Shown here: one piece after another, positions 46,591-56,417 of the stretch
How positions within the stretch are numbered: position 1 is the stretch's first letter
Layout of the letters: every line of letters begins with the position of its first letter
Source of the DNA: Saprospiraceae bacterium
GTDB lineage: Bacteria > Bacteroidota > Bacteroidia > Chitinophagales > Saprospiraceae
DNA length: 64,000 nucleotides
Assembly (NCBI GenBank): GCA_016722285.1
Contig: JADKGI010000007.1
Span: forward strand, 92,446-156,445
Direction: 5' to 3'
Notes under the pieces: model-generated
The model's input: only the letters and a program-made list of their open reading frames with translations
Told to the model about the DNA's origin: nothing
Databases searched by the model: none
Translations under genes and position numbers: made by a program

Positions 46591-47286
46591 TTGGATTTGT
46601 TGAAAACAGTAGCTGAAAATATATTGAAGTTTTATTGGGATGTTCATTTTGATGGCCACCTCCCCAGTCAGATACAAGTCATGAACCCCTTTAGAGAAAG
46701 CGATGATATAAGAAAATTATGTCATCGCTTTTATGAAAAATATTATTCTGACCAAGAGAATAGAGTCTTGATTCTTGGTATAAATCCAGGGAGATTGGGG
46801 GCTGGAGCAACGGGAATTCCATTTACGGATACAAAAAGACTCAATGATGATTGCGGTATCCATTATACAATATTTAAGACCCATGAGCCTTCGTCGGCTT
46901 TTATTTATGAGATGATACATGCATTTGGTAGTCCAGAGATATTTTATAAGAAATTCTATATCAATTCTGTTTGTCCATTAGGATTTGTAAGTTTAAATAA
47001 TTCTAAATCAATAAATTATAACTATTACGATTCCAGAGAACTTGAACTAAGAGTTAGAGATTTTATAATTGAAAACATTAAATCTCAAATAAAAATAGCC
47101 GGTAGAACGGATGTTTGTTTTTGCTTGGGCATGGGAAAAAATTACAACTACCTCTCCAGATTGAATAAACAATACCAATTTTTTGATAAGATAGTTCCCC
47201 TTGAACATCCCAGATACATTATGCAATATAAGAACAAAGAAAAAGATAGGTACATACAAGAATACATCCAAAAACTCAGGATGTAA
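46591..47286 (+). CDS. SMUG2-like uracil-DNA glycosylase family protein (DUF4918)
   Basis: 231 residues of the DUF4918 branch of the uracil-DNA glycosylase superfamily. Motif 1 reads VLILGINPGRLGAGATGIPFTD, in which GINPG contains the Asn and Pro of the uracil pocket. SSAFIYEMI and NSVCPLGFV follow, and EHPRYIMQ near the C-terminus is motif 2, with His in HPR. The start is TTG 46591 because no ATG lies between the tRNA and the conserved part. It probably removes uracil or damaged pyrimidines; single-strand-selective SMUG activity is known for distant relatives only. The 3' end overlaps the response regulator stop (other strand) by 11 bases. Confidence 0.85.
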   Translation: MDLLKTVAENILKFYWDVHFDGHLPSQIQVMNPFRESDDIRKLCHRFYEKYYSDQENRVLILGINPGRLGAGATGIPFTDTKRLNDDCGIHYTIFKTHEPSSAFIYEMIHAFGSPEIFYKKFYINSVCPLGFVSLNNSKSINYNYYDSRELELRVRDFIIENIKSQIKIAGRTDVCFCLGMGKNYNYLSRLNKQYQFFDKIVPLEHPRYIMQYKNKEKDRYIQEYIQKLRM

Positions 47287-47956
47287 ATTTATAACCAACA
47301 CCCCTTACAGAGTGGAAATGTGCCGGATTTTTGGGGTCCTTCTCAAAATATTTTCGGAAAGACAGAATGAAATTATCAATTGTTCTTGTAGAAGGGTACA
47401 CATCATAGCCCCATACTGATTGAAGAATTTGTTGTCTGGATACCACTTCATTTTCTCTGTCAATAAGTAGCTTTAATAGCAGCACTTCTTTCTTAGTCAA
47501 TTTTAAATAACCTTTGACCCCTGAAGCTTCATAAGTGACAAAATTGATTTCATTATTTGCCCAGGCATATGACTCAATATCTTTAATACCAGTATCTGTA
47601 CTCCTCTTAACCAGATTATTGACCCGAAGCAGCAATTCTTCCAGATTAAACGGTTTGGTAAGATAATCATCCGCCCCATATTTTAAGCCCATGATCCTGT
47701 CAGATGAAGTATCTTTGGCCGAAACAATGATAATACCCACTTTTGAATTTCGTAGTCTGATTTGTTCACAGATTTGAAACCCATTTACTTCTGGCAACAT
47801 CACATCGAGAATGATTATATCAAAATGTTGATTATCAGCTATTTCTATTGCCTTTCTTCCATTATCAGTTGATATAACTTCAAAGCCTTCAATTTCGAGA
47901 TTTAGCCGGATTATCTTTCTGATTTGCTCCTCATCTTCGACTACAAGTATTCTCAT
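47276..47956 (-). CDS. OmpR-family response regulator
   Basis: 226 residues: receiver domain (1-120) with the acidic pocket VEDEEQ, phospho-acceptor Asp51 in LDVMLPEVNGF and Lys101 in LTKPF, then a winged-helix DNA-binding domain (about 130-226) ending VRGVGYKF. The first codon directly abuts the stop of the histidine kinase gene, so the two are translated together and form a two-component pair. It is a transcription factor; no target is visible. Converges with the DUF4918 gene with an 11-base overlap. Confidence 0.93.
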   Translation of the reverse strand: MRILVVEDEEQIRKIIRLNLEIEGFEVISTDNGRKAIEIADNQHFDIIILDVMLPEVNGFQICEQIRLRNSKVGIIIVSAKDTSSDRIMGLKYGADDYLTKPFNLEELLLRVNNLVKRSTDTGIKDIESYAWANNEINFVTYEASGVKGYLKLTKKEVLLLKLLIDRENEVVSRQQILQSVWGYDVYPSTRTIDNFILSFRKYFEKDPKNPAHFHSVRGVGYKFTS

Positions 47957-48934
47957 CTATATTTTTTGTTTAATCGGGAGAGTAACTTCAACAATTGTCC
48001 CTCTTGGATTATTGTCTTTAATATTTAAAACTCCATTATGTGCTTCTATTATTTTGCTGACAATATATAAACCAAGTCCCGTACCTTTGGTTTTTCTGGT
48101 TTCTTCGTTGCCTATGCGATAGAATTGTTTTGTGGCTTTTGTTTTTTCATTATCAGGGATACCATATCCTCTGTCAGCTATATTAATTCCCACATATAAG
48201 TTTTTTTCAATAATACTAACCTTTATTTTTGCAGGCGAAGAGGAGTATTTGATACTGTTTTCAATCAAATTTGTAAATACTGAAATCAAAGATTCTCTAT
48301 CCCCGTAAACCATGGGATTGGGTTTATAAGATTCTATTTCGATTTCATCATTATTTGATTCAATATTTAAGGATTTGATGACTCTGTTTGTAATCTCTAA
48401 CAAATCACATTTCTCAAAATTATATGAATATGAGTTGTCTAATCTTGCAGCCACTAAAAGATTGGTTACCAATGATTCGAGCCGTTTACTTTCACCTAAT
48501 ATACTTGAGTATAGCTCAGAAGCTTGGTCAGAACTGAGTTTTCTTTTTTGTAACGTTTCAGTGATTAGATTAATAGAAGCAATAGGGGATTTCAATTCAT
48601 GCGTAACAGAAAGAAGAAAGTTTTTCTGCACTTTTGTATTTTCAATAGCTTGTGAATATGCTTTTTGAATAAACCAAAGCCCTAAGATTAACGATATTCC
48701 AAATACGATGCCTTCCCCTAATATCATATTTTTTTTATTGGCATAGTCCTCGTTTACAGATTCTATTAAGACTGTCACATCATTTTTATATCCATCATGA
48801 CTGTTTAAATTTTGTGTTTTTATTAGTTCAATGTTGGTTTGATGGAGGAGCGTATTATTTCTGGTAAGCAAAATCGTCCACCAAATAAGAGCCAGAAGCA
48901 TATAAACCATGACTGCATACGAAAGGAATTTCAT
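47957..48934 (-). CDS. Membrane sensor histidine kinase
   Basis: HisKA/HATPase_c kinase with two membrane segments flanking a short periplasmic sensor (about 60 residues). It is then followed directly by the dimerisation domain with VTHELKSPIAS (phospho-His) and the ATP domain with NLIENSIKYSS (N box), DRGYGIP (G1) and GTGLGLYIV (G2). ATG 48934 (MKFLSYAV) is the likely start; an ATG at 49021 would add 29 residues of low membrane propensity ahead of the first helix. No HAMP domain is seen. It is the sensor for the OmpR-type regulator encoded next to it. A repeat with two GC-rich hairpins lies upstream. Confidence 0.9.
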   Translation of the reverse strand: MKFLSYAVMVYMLLALIWWTILLTRNNTLLHQTNIELIKTQNLNSHDGYKNDVTVLIESVNEDYANKKNMILGEGIVFGISLILGLWFIQKAYSQAIENTKVQKNFLLSVTHELKSPIASINLITETLQKRKLSSDQASELYSSILGESKRLESLVTNLLVAARLDNSYSYNFEKCDLLEITNRVIKSLNIESNNDEIEIESYKPNPMVYGDRESLISVFTNLIENSIKYSSSPAKIKVSIIEKNLYVGINIADRGYGIPDNEKTKATKQFYRIGNEETRKTKGTGLGLYIVSKIIEAHNGVLNIKDNNPRGTIVEVTLPIKQKI

Positions 48935-49040
48935 ATCTGAAATATTGGAAAATAATCGATTCACATCAGTAATACATTTTATAAAGATAATGTTTATTTT
49001 ATAATCACCTGAAATGAGCATGAATCCACCTTTGTGGTAT

Positions 49041-49100
49041 CTGCCCGACTACCGAGTAGTGGTCAGGCGGGCCTGCCCGACTCTCGTGAGCAGGCGGGCA
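49041..49100. repeat. GC-rich double hairpin, REP/MITE-like
   Basis: A 60-base block of high G+C content in AT-rich surroundings. It contains two related units, GCCCGACTACCGAG...CAGGCGGGC (49043-49072) and GCCCGACTCTCGTGAGCAGG...GGC (49075-49099). Each can fold by GCCCG with CGGGC. They share the ends GCCCGACT and CAGGCGGGC and are in direct orientation. The block sits between the divergent histidine kinase and HU/SPOR genes. Form and composition fit a repetitive extragenic palindrome family; other copies would have to be sought outside the window. Confidence 0.6.
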
Positions 49101-49281
49101 CAAACCGGGATGATTATTTTCATGCGAATTCCATCTGGCAATTAAAATACAAATAAAAAATAAACACCTGAAAATGGTTAAAGTATTGACTTTTTTTAAG
49201 CATTTTACCATTGTTTCTTTATCATTCAGTACATTTGGCATAGTTATTTCAGTACATCTAACCAGTATTGTACTTTTACTG

Positions 49282-50328
49282 ATGCAAAATAAGGTTTACT
49301 CCAGATACATATATCAAATGCTCATGGAACACAGTCACGTTGCTGTTCCTGAAATGGGTACGTTTCATTTACAATATGATCAGGCTTATTTTAATAATAA
49401 TCACGAAATATTATATCCCCCGAAGACTAAAGTCTATTTTTCACCAGCTGTAGATCCTGATTATATTTTGTCAAATTTACTTTCTGTAGATGGAATTTCA
49501 GAAAGGGATTCAGAATTTATTGAAAATCTTGTAGTAAATGATTTTGCTGCCACGGTGAAAAAAGGGATTCCATTTGAATTTGATGGTTTGGGTACTATTT
49601 CCAACAATATTTTTATTGAAAAGGATAAGGAAACTTTTAATCGATATACCGGTCTTAAGGATCTGTCTGTAAAAGTCGTTCAGAAAGGAAATTTTAAGCT
49701 TGATGATAACTTTGTACATTATTTGAATAAGCCAAAAAATCAGGTGGTGGAAGACCGATTTACAGATTTGATTTTGCCGGGACTTTTAGCATTGATGGTA
49801 TCTGTGATTATCGCTTTTTGGGTTTTTACCAGGGAAAACATTCCAGGCCATGAAACTGAACAGATACAGCAGGTTAAACCAATAGATAATGTTAGGTATA
49901 GCGACACTATGTATAATGCTATTGATTCCGGGATCGAAACCCGAGATAATAAAGACACGATAACACAGAATCAGGAAATCGAAGGAGAATCAAATAAGCC
50001 ATCAACAAAAAGTATTGTGAGGAAGTTGACTAAACCTGAAGCCCCATTTATTAATGAGTCTGAAGATACTATGGTTAAAAGTATTACTGATTCAGATATT
50101 CTGTGTGTCATCATAGTAGGTACTTTCATTAATATTAGTAATGCTGATAACATGTCTAAAAAAATTACTGATATGGGTTATAGTTCTTTTCAACAAAACT
50201 ACCACGGCATGACGAGGGTTGGTATCAGGTATGACTGCGGTAAAAATGATCCTGAAAGTTACAAAATGAAAATAAGGAAAATTTTCAACCAAGATGCCTG
50301 GCATTTGCATGATACCATTAAAAATTAA
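49282..50328 (+). CDS. HU-like (CCDC81) and SPOR-type envelope protein
   Basis: 348 residues from ATG 49282 (MQNKVYSRYIYQMLMEH). An upstream GTG/ATG at 49174 adds a spurious hydrophobic stretch over the promoter area. Residues 1-170 form the HU-CCDC81_bac domain(s) (VAVPEMGTFHLQYDQAYF; KKGIPFEFDGLGTISNN), a DNA-binding-like fold. One membrane helix follows (LILPGLLALMVSVIIAFWVF), then a charged linker and a C-terminal SPOR-like domain (CVIIVGTFINISNADNMSKKITDMGY) that could bind denuded glycan in the septum. The fusion is known in Bacteroidota and may tie nucleoid or cytoplasmic partners to the septal wall. Standing alone; strong evidence of the domain order. Confidence 0.82.
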   Translation: MQNKVYSRYIYQMLMEHSHVAVPEMGTFHLQYDQAYFNNNHEILYPPKTKVYFSPAVDPDYILSNLLSVDGISERDSEFIENLVVNDFAATVKKGIPFEFDGLGTISNNIFIEKDKETFNRYTGLKDLSVKVVQKGNFKLDDNFVHYLNKPKNQVVEDRFTDLILPGLLALMVSVIIAFWVFTRENIPGHETEQIQQVKPIDNVRYSDTMYNAIDSGIETRDNKDTITQNQEIEGESNKPSTKSIVRKLTKPEAPFINESEDTMVKSITDSDILCVIIVGTFINISNADNMSKKITDMGYSSFQQNYHGMTRVGIRYDCGKNDPESYKMKIRKIFNQDAWHLHDTIKN

Positions 50329-50397
50329 AGTATTTTTCTTTACTCATTTGGATTCAAGTTATCATTAGTCTATCTTTACCTATCATAATGAATAAGC

Positions 50398-51177
50398 ATG
50401 TCTGATAATGTCCTAAATATTAAAAAAGAAGAAAACTATTATATTCTGACCATCAACAGGCCACATGCGCTTAATGCTTTAAATCATGAAGTATTTACAG
50501 TGCTGGATCAGTTTTTCACACAATATTATCGGGACTACAGTGTAAAAGGAATTGTGATAACAGGTAGCGGAGATAAGGCATTTGTTGCCGGGGCAGACAT
50601 AAAAGAATTTTCAACACTTGATGCTGTGAGTGGAGCACAACTTTCGAAAAAGGGACAGGACATATTCTTTAAAATAGAAAGATTTCATGCCCCTGTCATT
50701 GCTGCTGTCAATGGTTTTGCATTAGGTGGAGGATGTGAACTAGCAATGGCTTGTCATATAAGGGTGGCGGGAACAAATGCCAGATTTGGGCAGCCAGAAG
50801 TAAAGCTGGGTCTTGTACCCGGATATGGAGGCTCCCAGCGATTAATCCAGTTGATCGGAAAAGGAAAAGCAACTGAATTACTCCTAACAACAGATATGGT
50901 CAATGCACACGAAGCTTTGGAGTTAGGATTGGTAAATTATGTTGTTGAGCCTGGAAATGAAGTAAGTAATTCTCTTGAAATATTAGCTAAAATTTCAGAA
51001 AAAGGACCATTGGCAGTGGATAAATGTATCCAATTAGTAAATGCATACTTTGATAAAGGGGCAGATGGTTTTAAGAATGAATACACAGATTTTGGAGAGC
51101 TATTGGGAAGCCAGGATGCAAAAGAAGGAGCTTTGGCATTTGTAGAAAAGAGAAAACCTGTTTTTACAGCAAAATAA
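50398..51177 (+). CDS. Enoyl-CoA hydratase/isomerase family
   Basis: 259-residue crotonase-fold enzyme that adds water to 2-enoyl-CoA in fatty-acid or amino-acid degradation. The oxyanion-hole segment AFVAGADIKEF (61-71) and GFALGGGCELAMAC are present. Both catalytic glutamates are in place: Glu114 in GGGCELAM and Glu134 in GQPEVKLGLVPG. The PGYGGSQRL motif is complete. It stands as a single gene; 296 bases downstream hold no gene. It may serve beta-oxidation or the 3-hydroxybutyryl-CoA route; the family alone does not decide. Confidence 0.93.
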   Translation: MSDNVLNIKKEENYYILTINRPHALNALNHEVFTVLDQFFTQYYRDYSVKGIVITGSGDKAFVAGADIKEFSTLDAVSGAQLSKKGQDIFFKIERFHAPVIAAVNGFALGGGCELAMACHIRVAGTNARFGQPEVKLGLVPGYGGSQRLIQLIGKGKATELLLTTDMVNAHEALELGLVNYVVEPGNEVSNSLEILAKISEKGPLAVDKCIQLVNAYFDKGADGFKNEYTDFGELLGSQDAKEGALAFVEKRKPVFTAK

Positions 51178-51473
51178 TGTAATTGTTTAGGTATATGCTT
51201 TCAAATCATAAAAATACAGCAATTTTTTGTAAGACGAAGCTGCTTTTTGAGTGAATAGCATCGCTATTGTCGAAAAAAGAGCTGATGTACTACTAAAAAT
51301 TCGCATTTTTTGATTGAAATTGATCATACCTAGACTATTACAAAATATTAACAATAATTCAATATTTCTGATATTACTGTTTTATTATACAGAAAAGGTC
51401 AATTTTTGTTGACAGCGAGTTTCTTTCTACGAGTTCTGGTAAAGATTTGAGCATATTTCTAAGATATGAGAAT

Positions 51474-52295
51474 TCAGGATATTATTTTGGCTTTTGTAAG
51501 TATCACTCCCATCCCAATGGAATGTTTTTTACTGTTAAAAAGTGACCTGTCCAGCCATATAATTAAATCTGTAAATTTCGACAAATAGGGTATTTTGCTG
51601 GTTTTAGGCACAATTGTGAGTGGATTTTTACTTACCCCCATCTCATTGGATCGATTGCTTTTAAAATGATATTGGAATATTCCTGTCCAATACATTTCCA
51701 GAAGCCCAATCAAGTATCCACTCAAAGGAATTGAATCCTGAACTTGCAATCCACAATCAGATGCCATCGATAAAAATATTTCATCATCAATAAGTTGCTT
51801 GTGCCCGAATGCATATGCCCCCTGATTGATTATGGGTGTTTTATTGCCCAATTTATGCCATAAATAATTTACTGGATCATAACTTATTGGAAATTTTAAC
51901 CTGGGATATGTCATGAAAACAATACCATTTGAGGCTATTAACCGGCTAATTTCTCTTAAAAGCAACTTTGAATTTTCCACATGCTCTATTACTTCAGTAC
52001 AAACTATTATGTCAAATTGACCAGCCGGATATCCGGTGTCCAAAGCATCTTTTACTTCGTACCTTATTTCAGACACATCTTGATTGATACTTTTAGCGTT
52101 TTCAATATCATTTGGGTTAATATCGCAGGCTGTGACTACATGAGCAAACTGCGATAAATCCCTGTCATAATCTCCTTCGCCGGTTCCGAGATTGAGTATA
52201 TTGTTACATTTTTTAGCTTTACAATGATCTTCAACACTTCGCAAAATAAAACGAAACCTATTTCTAAATGTGGGAAGAAGATGTTTTAGACTCAT
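51474..52295 (-). CDS. SAM-dependent methyltransferase
   Basis: Class I methyltransferase of 273 residues. The SAM-binding motif ILNLGTGEGDYDRD (about 33-46) with GxGxG, the acidic residue in TACDINPND and DIIVCTEVIEHVEN (motif post I) are all visible. The C-terminal third is long and contains two hydrophobic stretches (GYLIGLLEMYWTG), as in methyltransferases acting on membrane sugars or glycans. It is first from the right of four minus-strand genes whose others are a glycosyltransferase-like membrane protein, an FAD oxidoreductase and a GT2 enzyme, so an O- or C-methylation of a surface glycan or lipid is likely. Confidence 0.8.
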   Translation of the reverse strand: MSLKHLLPTFRNRFRFILRSVEDHCKAKKCNNILNLGTGEGDYDRDLSQFAHVVTACDINPNDIENAKSINQDVSEIRYEVKDALDTGYPAGQFDIIVCTEVIEHVENSKLLLREISRLIASNGIVFMTYPRLKFPISYDPVNYLWHKLGNKTPIINQGAYAFGHKQLIDDEIFLSMASDCGLQVQDSIPLSGYLIGLLEMYWTGIFQYHFKSNRSNEMGVSKNPLTIVPKTSKIPYLSKFTDLIIWLDRSLFNSKKHSIGMGVILTKAKIIS

Positions 52296-52362
52296 GGCAA
52301 TATTGATAAGAATTATAGGATCATAAGTTGAAATATTTGACTTTATTCATTTACTAGTGAGT

Positions 52363-54426
52363 TTACTTGGCCATATTATAATATTGCTCAGCTTCCTTGT
52401 ATAATCCCTGGGCTTCTTTTATTTTACCTACTACATTATAGATTAATTTGAATTCCCGGGTATAGGACATACACAGTTCCGCATTTTCTAGGGCTTTTTT
52501 ATAATCCTTTTTATTGTAATATATGGCAGACAAAAAATAATATGCGATAAAATAATTCCTGCTTTCCCGAATTATATTATTAAATGTTTTAATTGCGTTG
52601 TCAATGTCTCCATTAATTATATAAACTCGTCCTAACATGTCTAATGCTCCAGGATACGAATTATGGGTCTTTAAAGCAGCATTTGCATAATATAAACTGC
52701 TATCGGCTTGCAAGAGATTAATGTAACATTCTGCTAATGAAGCTAAAACAGAACAGTTTGTCGAATCTTTTTTAAGGTAATTATTAAAATATAAAATCGC
52801 TTCTTTAAATTTACTTTCTTTCAATAATTGAGTCCCCATAAAATCATCTCTTGATAGTCTTTTTATAATAGCACATATAGGCTTTCCATCTACTGTAATA
52901 GTATGAATTGTTCCAACCGGCGGCCAAAAATTGTTTTTAAGCTGATATGGATGGATATGGGTATTAATGCATATATAATACTCCCAATCTATGCCATTCC
53001 TCTCATAAAAACGCGAGTAATTTGTTTTTACTCCTTTTTCATCCTTCATATAGTATGAATATCCATTAAAATTTGAAGCAGTTAGGGTAGTGTCTTTATC
53101 AGTCTTGTGCTGATCTGCAATATATTTTTTTAGCCAGGTTGTCGCTTCTTTAGTTGAGTGGTAATAATAATCAAGTTCATAATTTCCGTAGGCATTCTTT
53201 ACTCCACCAAAAACTTCATTAAAATAGATGTATTCATAAGGATGATTTTTAATTATATGCCGGATAGGATGATTGAGTGATATGAAAAAAACTATCCAGA
53301 ACAGCCATTTAAATGATGGTAATTTATTTATTAGGAGCTCTCTGACTGAATCTATCCCTAAAGCACTCAATACTAGGATCGGAGGATAGACAAATAATAC
53401 TTGCCTCCATCCTCCGTAAACATTTGAATCTTTATAGATGATATATAGTAAAGGAAAAAATATGGAAAAAATAAGGAGATGATGAATAATTTTCTTTCTC
53501 CACAAAATATTGAATATTTGAAAATAGAAAAATATTAAAACTCCAATAATTATTAATATTGGAGTTGTAATAAGAATGAGCTTTGGCAAATAATAAAATG
53601 GCAAACTCATCGAATCAGAGTAAATACCCTGGAAAAGCTGATTGATACCCACGTCAACTTTTTCAAAACCAGCCAAAGCGATAAATGGATTCTTTAAAGG
53701 ACTGACTATGCCATATGGCCATAATAAAAGCCCTAAAAAGTAACTCAGAATGCAGACTGACAGGTATATAGTTACGTTATTTTTGTATATTTTAAATGTA
53801 TTATTTTTTGAGTGTCTGTACACAGCAAGTAATAAAAATAAGCTTAAATAGCAATATAATATCATACCACCTATCCTAATACTGATGGTCAATGCAATGG
53901 ATAAAATTAAAAACACTACTGTTTTCCTATTAACATCTTCAGGATTTAAGAACCATTTTGACATAAAATACAAGGACATTATATAGCCCAATGCAAATGG
54001 AATATCCTTGGAGTTGTTAAATGATTGACCCAAGATATGAGGACTAAAGAATGCCAGAATCATCGCAATGATGCCGACGGTTTCATTTTTCAAAAGACGA
54101 CCAAACAGTCCTATAAATAAAAAGATCAAACCTCCGATTAGTCCATTTAAGGTATGCCGAAACCTGTATGTGTCAGTAATGTCAAATGTCTGTATAAAAA
54201 ACTGACAAAATGTATCAAAGGATGAACCATAAAATTGGAGCTGATCAATACCATCAGGTAATAACGCCGTTGTGTCTGCTCCGAAAGTCTGATAGTAACT
54301 GAGTATGTTTTTACCTATTTTAACCTGGACTGCTTCATCTCCTGATGTCGATGAATTATTTGCCAAAAACATTGTTATAATGATTAACAAGACTGACACT
54401 ATCCAAAACGGTTTCAGGATTTTCAT
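52363..54426 (-). CDS. Multi-pass membrane glycosyltransferase-like protein with TPRs
   Basis: 687 residues: N-terminal about 10-11 membrane helices in the style of GT39/ArnT-like (GT-C) transferases, with STSGDEAVQVK in the first outer loop where Asp-Glu lies, then a soluble part and a C-terminal tetratricopeptide region (about 545-687; AILYFNNYLKKDST, ALDMLGRVYIINGDIDNAIKTF, AYYFLSAIYYNKKDYKKALE). GT-C enzymes use lipid-linked sugars and act outside the membrane; the TPR part would be periplasmic or cytosolic depending on topology. Probably adds a sugar to a surface glycan or protein. No sugar specificity can be read. The genes next to it are related by function. Confidence 0.78.
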   Translation of the reverse strand: MKILKPFWIVSVLLIIITMFLANNSSTSGDEAVQVKIGKNILSYYQTFGADTTALLPDGIDQLQFYGSSFDTFCQFFIQTFDITDTYRFRHTLNGLIGGLIFLFIGLFGRLLKNETVGIIAMILAFFSPHILGQSFNNSKDIPFALGYIMSLYFMSKWFLNPEDVNRKTVVFLILSIALTISIRIGGMILYCYLSLFLLLAVYRHSKNNTFKIYKNNVTIYLSVCILSYFLGLLLWPYGIVSPLKNPFIALAGFEKVDVGINQLFQGIYSDSMSLPFYYLPKLILITTPILIIIGVLIFFYFQIFNILWRKKIIHHLLIFSIFFPLLYIIYKDSNVYGGWRQVLFVYPPILVLSALGIDSVRELLINKLPSFKWLFWIVFFISLNHPIRHIIKNHPYEYIYFNEVFGGVKNAYGNYELDYYYHSTKEATTWLKKYIADQHKTDKDTTLTASNFNGYSYYMKDEKGVKTNYSRFYERNGIDWEYYICINTHIHPYQLKNNFWPPVGTIHTITVDGKPICAIIKRLSRDDFMGTQLLKESKFKEAILYFNNYLKKDSTNCSVLASLAECYINLLQADSSLYYANAALKTHNSYPGALDMLGRVYIINGDIDNAIKTFNNIIRESRNYFIAYYFLSAIYYNKKDYKKALENAELCMSYTREFKLIYNVVGKIKEAQGLYKEAEQYYNMAK

Positions 54427-54486
54427 ATTGATTTATTTAATAATATATCTTTTGTCTTCTGATTTAATGATATAAATTATACTTTT

Positions 54487-55602
54487 TCATACAAGCAAAG
54501 CATCCAGATCATAAATGGTGTTTATTTTTCCCGACAAAACTGTGTAAAAATAAGGCGATTCTGAATACTTCTGAACAATAGTAGGTCGTGAATCATCCGT
54601 TTCTGATGATTTGAGTAAAGTTTTGACAGAAAACATAGATTTTTTATATTGTAATTCAAGATCATTTTTTAAGTATTCTCTGGTCTGGTCCAGCATCAAT
54701 TTCCAGTTGCTTATTGGTCTTTGCGGGCAGAAATTGCAATTTTGCAATTGAAGGTTTGAGCATTCTACTCCTTGCTGGCAACTAAAATCAGGTAATAAAT
54801 TGTTTGTCGTTTTATGAGGTGTGTAAAGGACAGATGACAATGCATGCAATCCTGTATTTCCGAATGGTATTAGTGAGAAAAACGGACCATCCATTACCGT
54901 TATGCCAATCTCTTTATAATTTCCTGATACTTCACACAATATAATTTCACATAATTCATATTTCACATCAAAAAGTGAAAAACCTGCTTTATGCAATATT
55001 TGATTTGTACTGCCATAAGTAGCATTTAGTATAAAATTAGTTTCTATTATTTGTCCGTTACTTTGTTCAACCGAATACGAATTGTTATTCAAATGGATTG
55101 CTGAAGTTCGGGAATTGAACAGAATGGTACAGTTTTTATAATTTGTGAGCGTATCCAGAAAATATTGTTTCAATTTTTGTGCATCGTATGTATATTCATA
55201 CGTTTCGAAAGTAGATTCACACATACCATCTTTAAAATACAGGCTATTATTTACAGACAAATAAGGTATATCAATGTGCTCACAAAAAGATACAAATTCT
55301 GAAGCTGAGATCTTTGATTCTGAACCTGATATTGAATAAATACTTTGAAATCTTTTATTGATACTAAATGGATAGTCCTGTGCAAACCGTTCAAAATATT
55401 GAGCTGACTTGAGAGCCGTAGCGTGACTTCGCGGATAGTGGTAACCGTTGTGTATTCTCGATTGATTTAAATAAGACGATCTTGAAAATGCATTATCGTC
55501 GTATTCCAGTACCAAAACTTTTTCCTTTCTTTTGGCGCATTCTAATGCAAAATACAGGCCGTAAATGCCTGATCCGAAAATCACCTTGTCAGCCGAGATC
55601 AT
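54487..55602 (-). CDS. FAD-dependent oxidoreductase (DAO/amine-oxidase-like)
   Basis: 371 residues with a dinucleotide-binding N-terminus (VIFGSGIYGLYFALECAKR, GxGxYG) and an adjacent QSRIHNGYHYPRSHATA block, which is the substrate/flavin region of this group. The C-terminus (SGKINTIYDLDALL) lacks extensions. It is cytosolic by absence of a signal. It lies 69 bases from the GT2 gene and 60 from the membrane transferase, so an operon with them is likely. The reaction could be oxidation of a sugar or amino sugar intermediate, or ring contraction of the UDP-galactopyranose mutase kind; the sequence does not decide. Confidence 0.7.
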   Translation of the reverse strand: MISADKVIFGSGIYGLYFALECAKRKEKVLVLEYDDNAFSRSSYLNQSRIHNGYHYPRSHATALKSAQYFERFAQDYPFSINKRFQSIYSISGSESKISASEFVSFCEHIDIPYLSVNNSLYFKDGMCESTFETYEYTYDAQKLKQYFLDTLTNYKNCTILFNSRTSAIHLNNNSYSVEQSNGQIIETNFILNATYGSTNQILHKAGFSLFDVKYELCEIILCEVSGNYKEIGITVMDGPFFSLIPFGNTGLHALSSVLYTPHKTTNNLLPDFSCQQGVECSNLQLQNCNFCPQRPISNWKLMLDQTREYLKNDLELQYKKSMFSVKTLLKSSETDDSRPTIVQKYSESPYFYTVLSGKINTIYDLDALLV

Positions 55603-55670
55603 CTCTATCTTTTTAAATAATTTATATTATTCTAAATTTGATATGTGCAAATTGAAATTATGGAACTAAA

Positions 55671-56417
55671 TTAATATTTTTTAAACCGCTTTTTTTCTTT
55701 TTTCAACCTGAATAATTCCTTCAGATATTGCTTGCTAAGCCTGGGAATATCAACTTTAGAATGTTTATTATCCGTCCATTTTATTGGTATTTCTTTCAAA
55801 GCGATCTCTGACCAAATTGCCTTTACCAGCAATTCAGTAGAAAAAAACCATCCTTCAGTGACGATGCCGGTATCTATCAATTGTACAACCGTACTTCTTT
55901 TGAAAAATTTAAACCCGCACATGCCATCGGTTAGTTTTACATCAAGCATCAAACGAACAAGCCTGTTAAAACACCTGGAAGTAATCTCCCTGACAAAGTT
56001 TCTATTCTTAACTTCTGAACCTTTTAATAATCTTGACCCGTTGATAATTTGGTATGTATCCATTTTAAGGAGTTTAAATACTTCTTTGAGATGGCTCAAA
56101 TCTGTAGCCAGATCGAGATCCATATATCCGACAAAGTCTGCATCTGATTGAAGCCAGGATGTCCTGAGTGCTAGACCAACACCTTTTTTTGACAATTTCA
56201 AATATTTGATTTCATGATGAGTCTTGGATAATTGCATACCTATTTTTTCAGTCATATCTGAAGACCCATTGTCTGCTATGACTATTGAAATGTTTGCAGT
56301 TACTTCATTTTTAATATATTCGAGAGATGACAAAACATTATTTTCCAACGTTTTTTCTTCGTTTAACACAGGTATGGTTATTTCCCAGATAATCTTTTCA
56401 AAACTATGCTCTACCAA
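55671..56417 (-). CDS. GT2 glycosyltransferase, polyprenyl-phosphate type
   Basis: 248-residue family-2 transferase resembling dolichyl/polyprenyl-phosphate hexose synthases (ALG5/DPM-like). Visible are TIPVLNEEKTLENNV, the DNGSSD nucleotide loop, GYMDLDLATD with the metal-binding DxD, and GFKFFKRS in the acceptor part. The protein has no long membrane segment. It would charge undecaprenyl phosphate with a sugar, which the GT-C transferase at 52.4 kb could use outside. This explains the gene group and is inference. Confidence 0.85.
   Translation of the reverse strand: MVEHSFEKIIWEITIPVLNEEKTLENNVLSSLEYIKNEVTANISIVIADNGSSDMTEKIGMQLSKTHHEIKYLKLSKKGVGLALRTSWLQSDADFVGYMDLDLATDLSHLKEVFKLLKMDTYQIINGSRLLKGSEVKNRNFVREITSRCFNRLVRLMLDVKLTDGMCGFKFFKRSTVVQLIDTGIVTEGWFFSTELLVKAIWSEIALKEIPIKWTDNKHSKVDIPRLSKQYLKELFRLKKEKKRFKKY

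Noticed and set aside
49174..49281. N-terminal extension of the HU/SPOR protein
   Set aside because: The extra residues would be a hydrophobic stretch encoded by the divergent promoter area; the family starts at the ATG at 49282.
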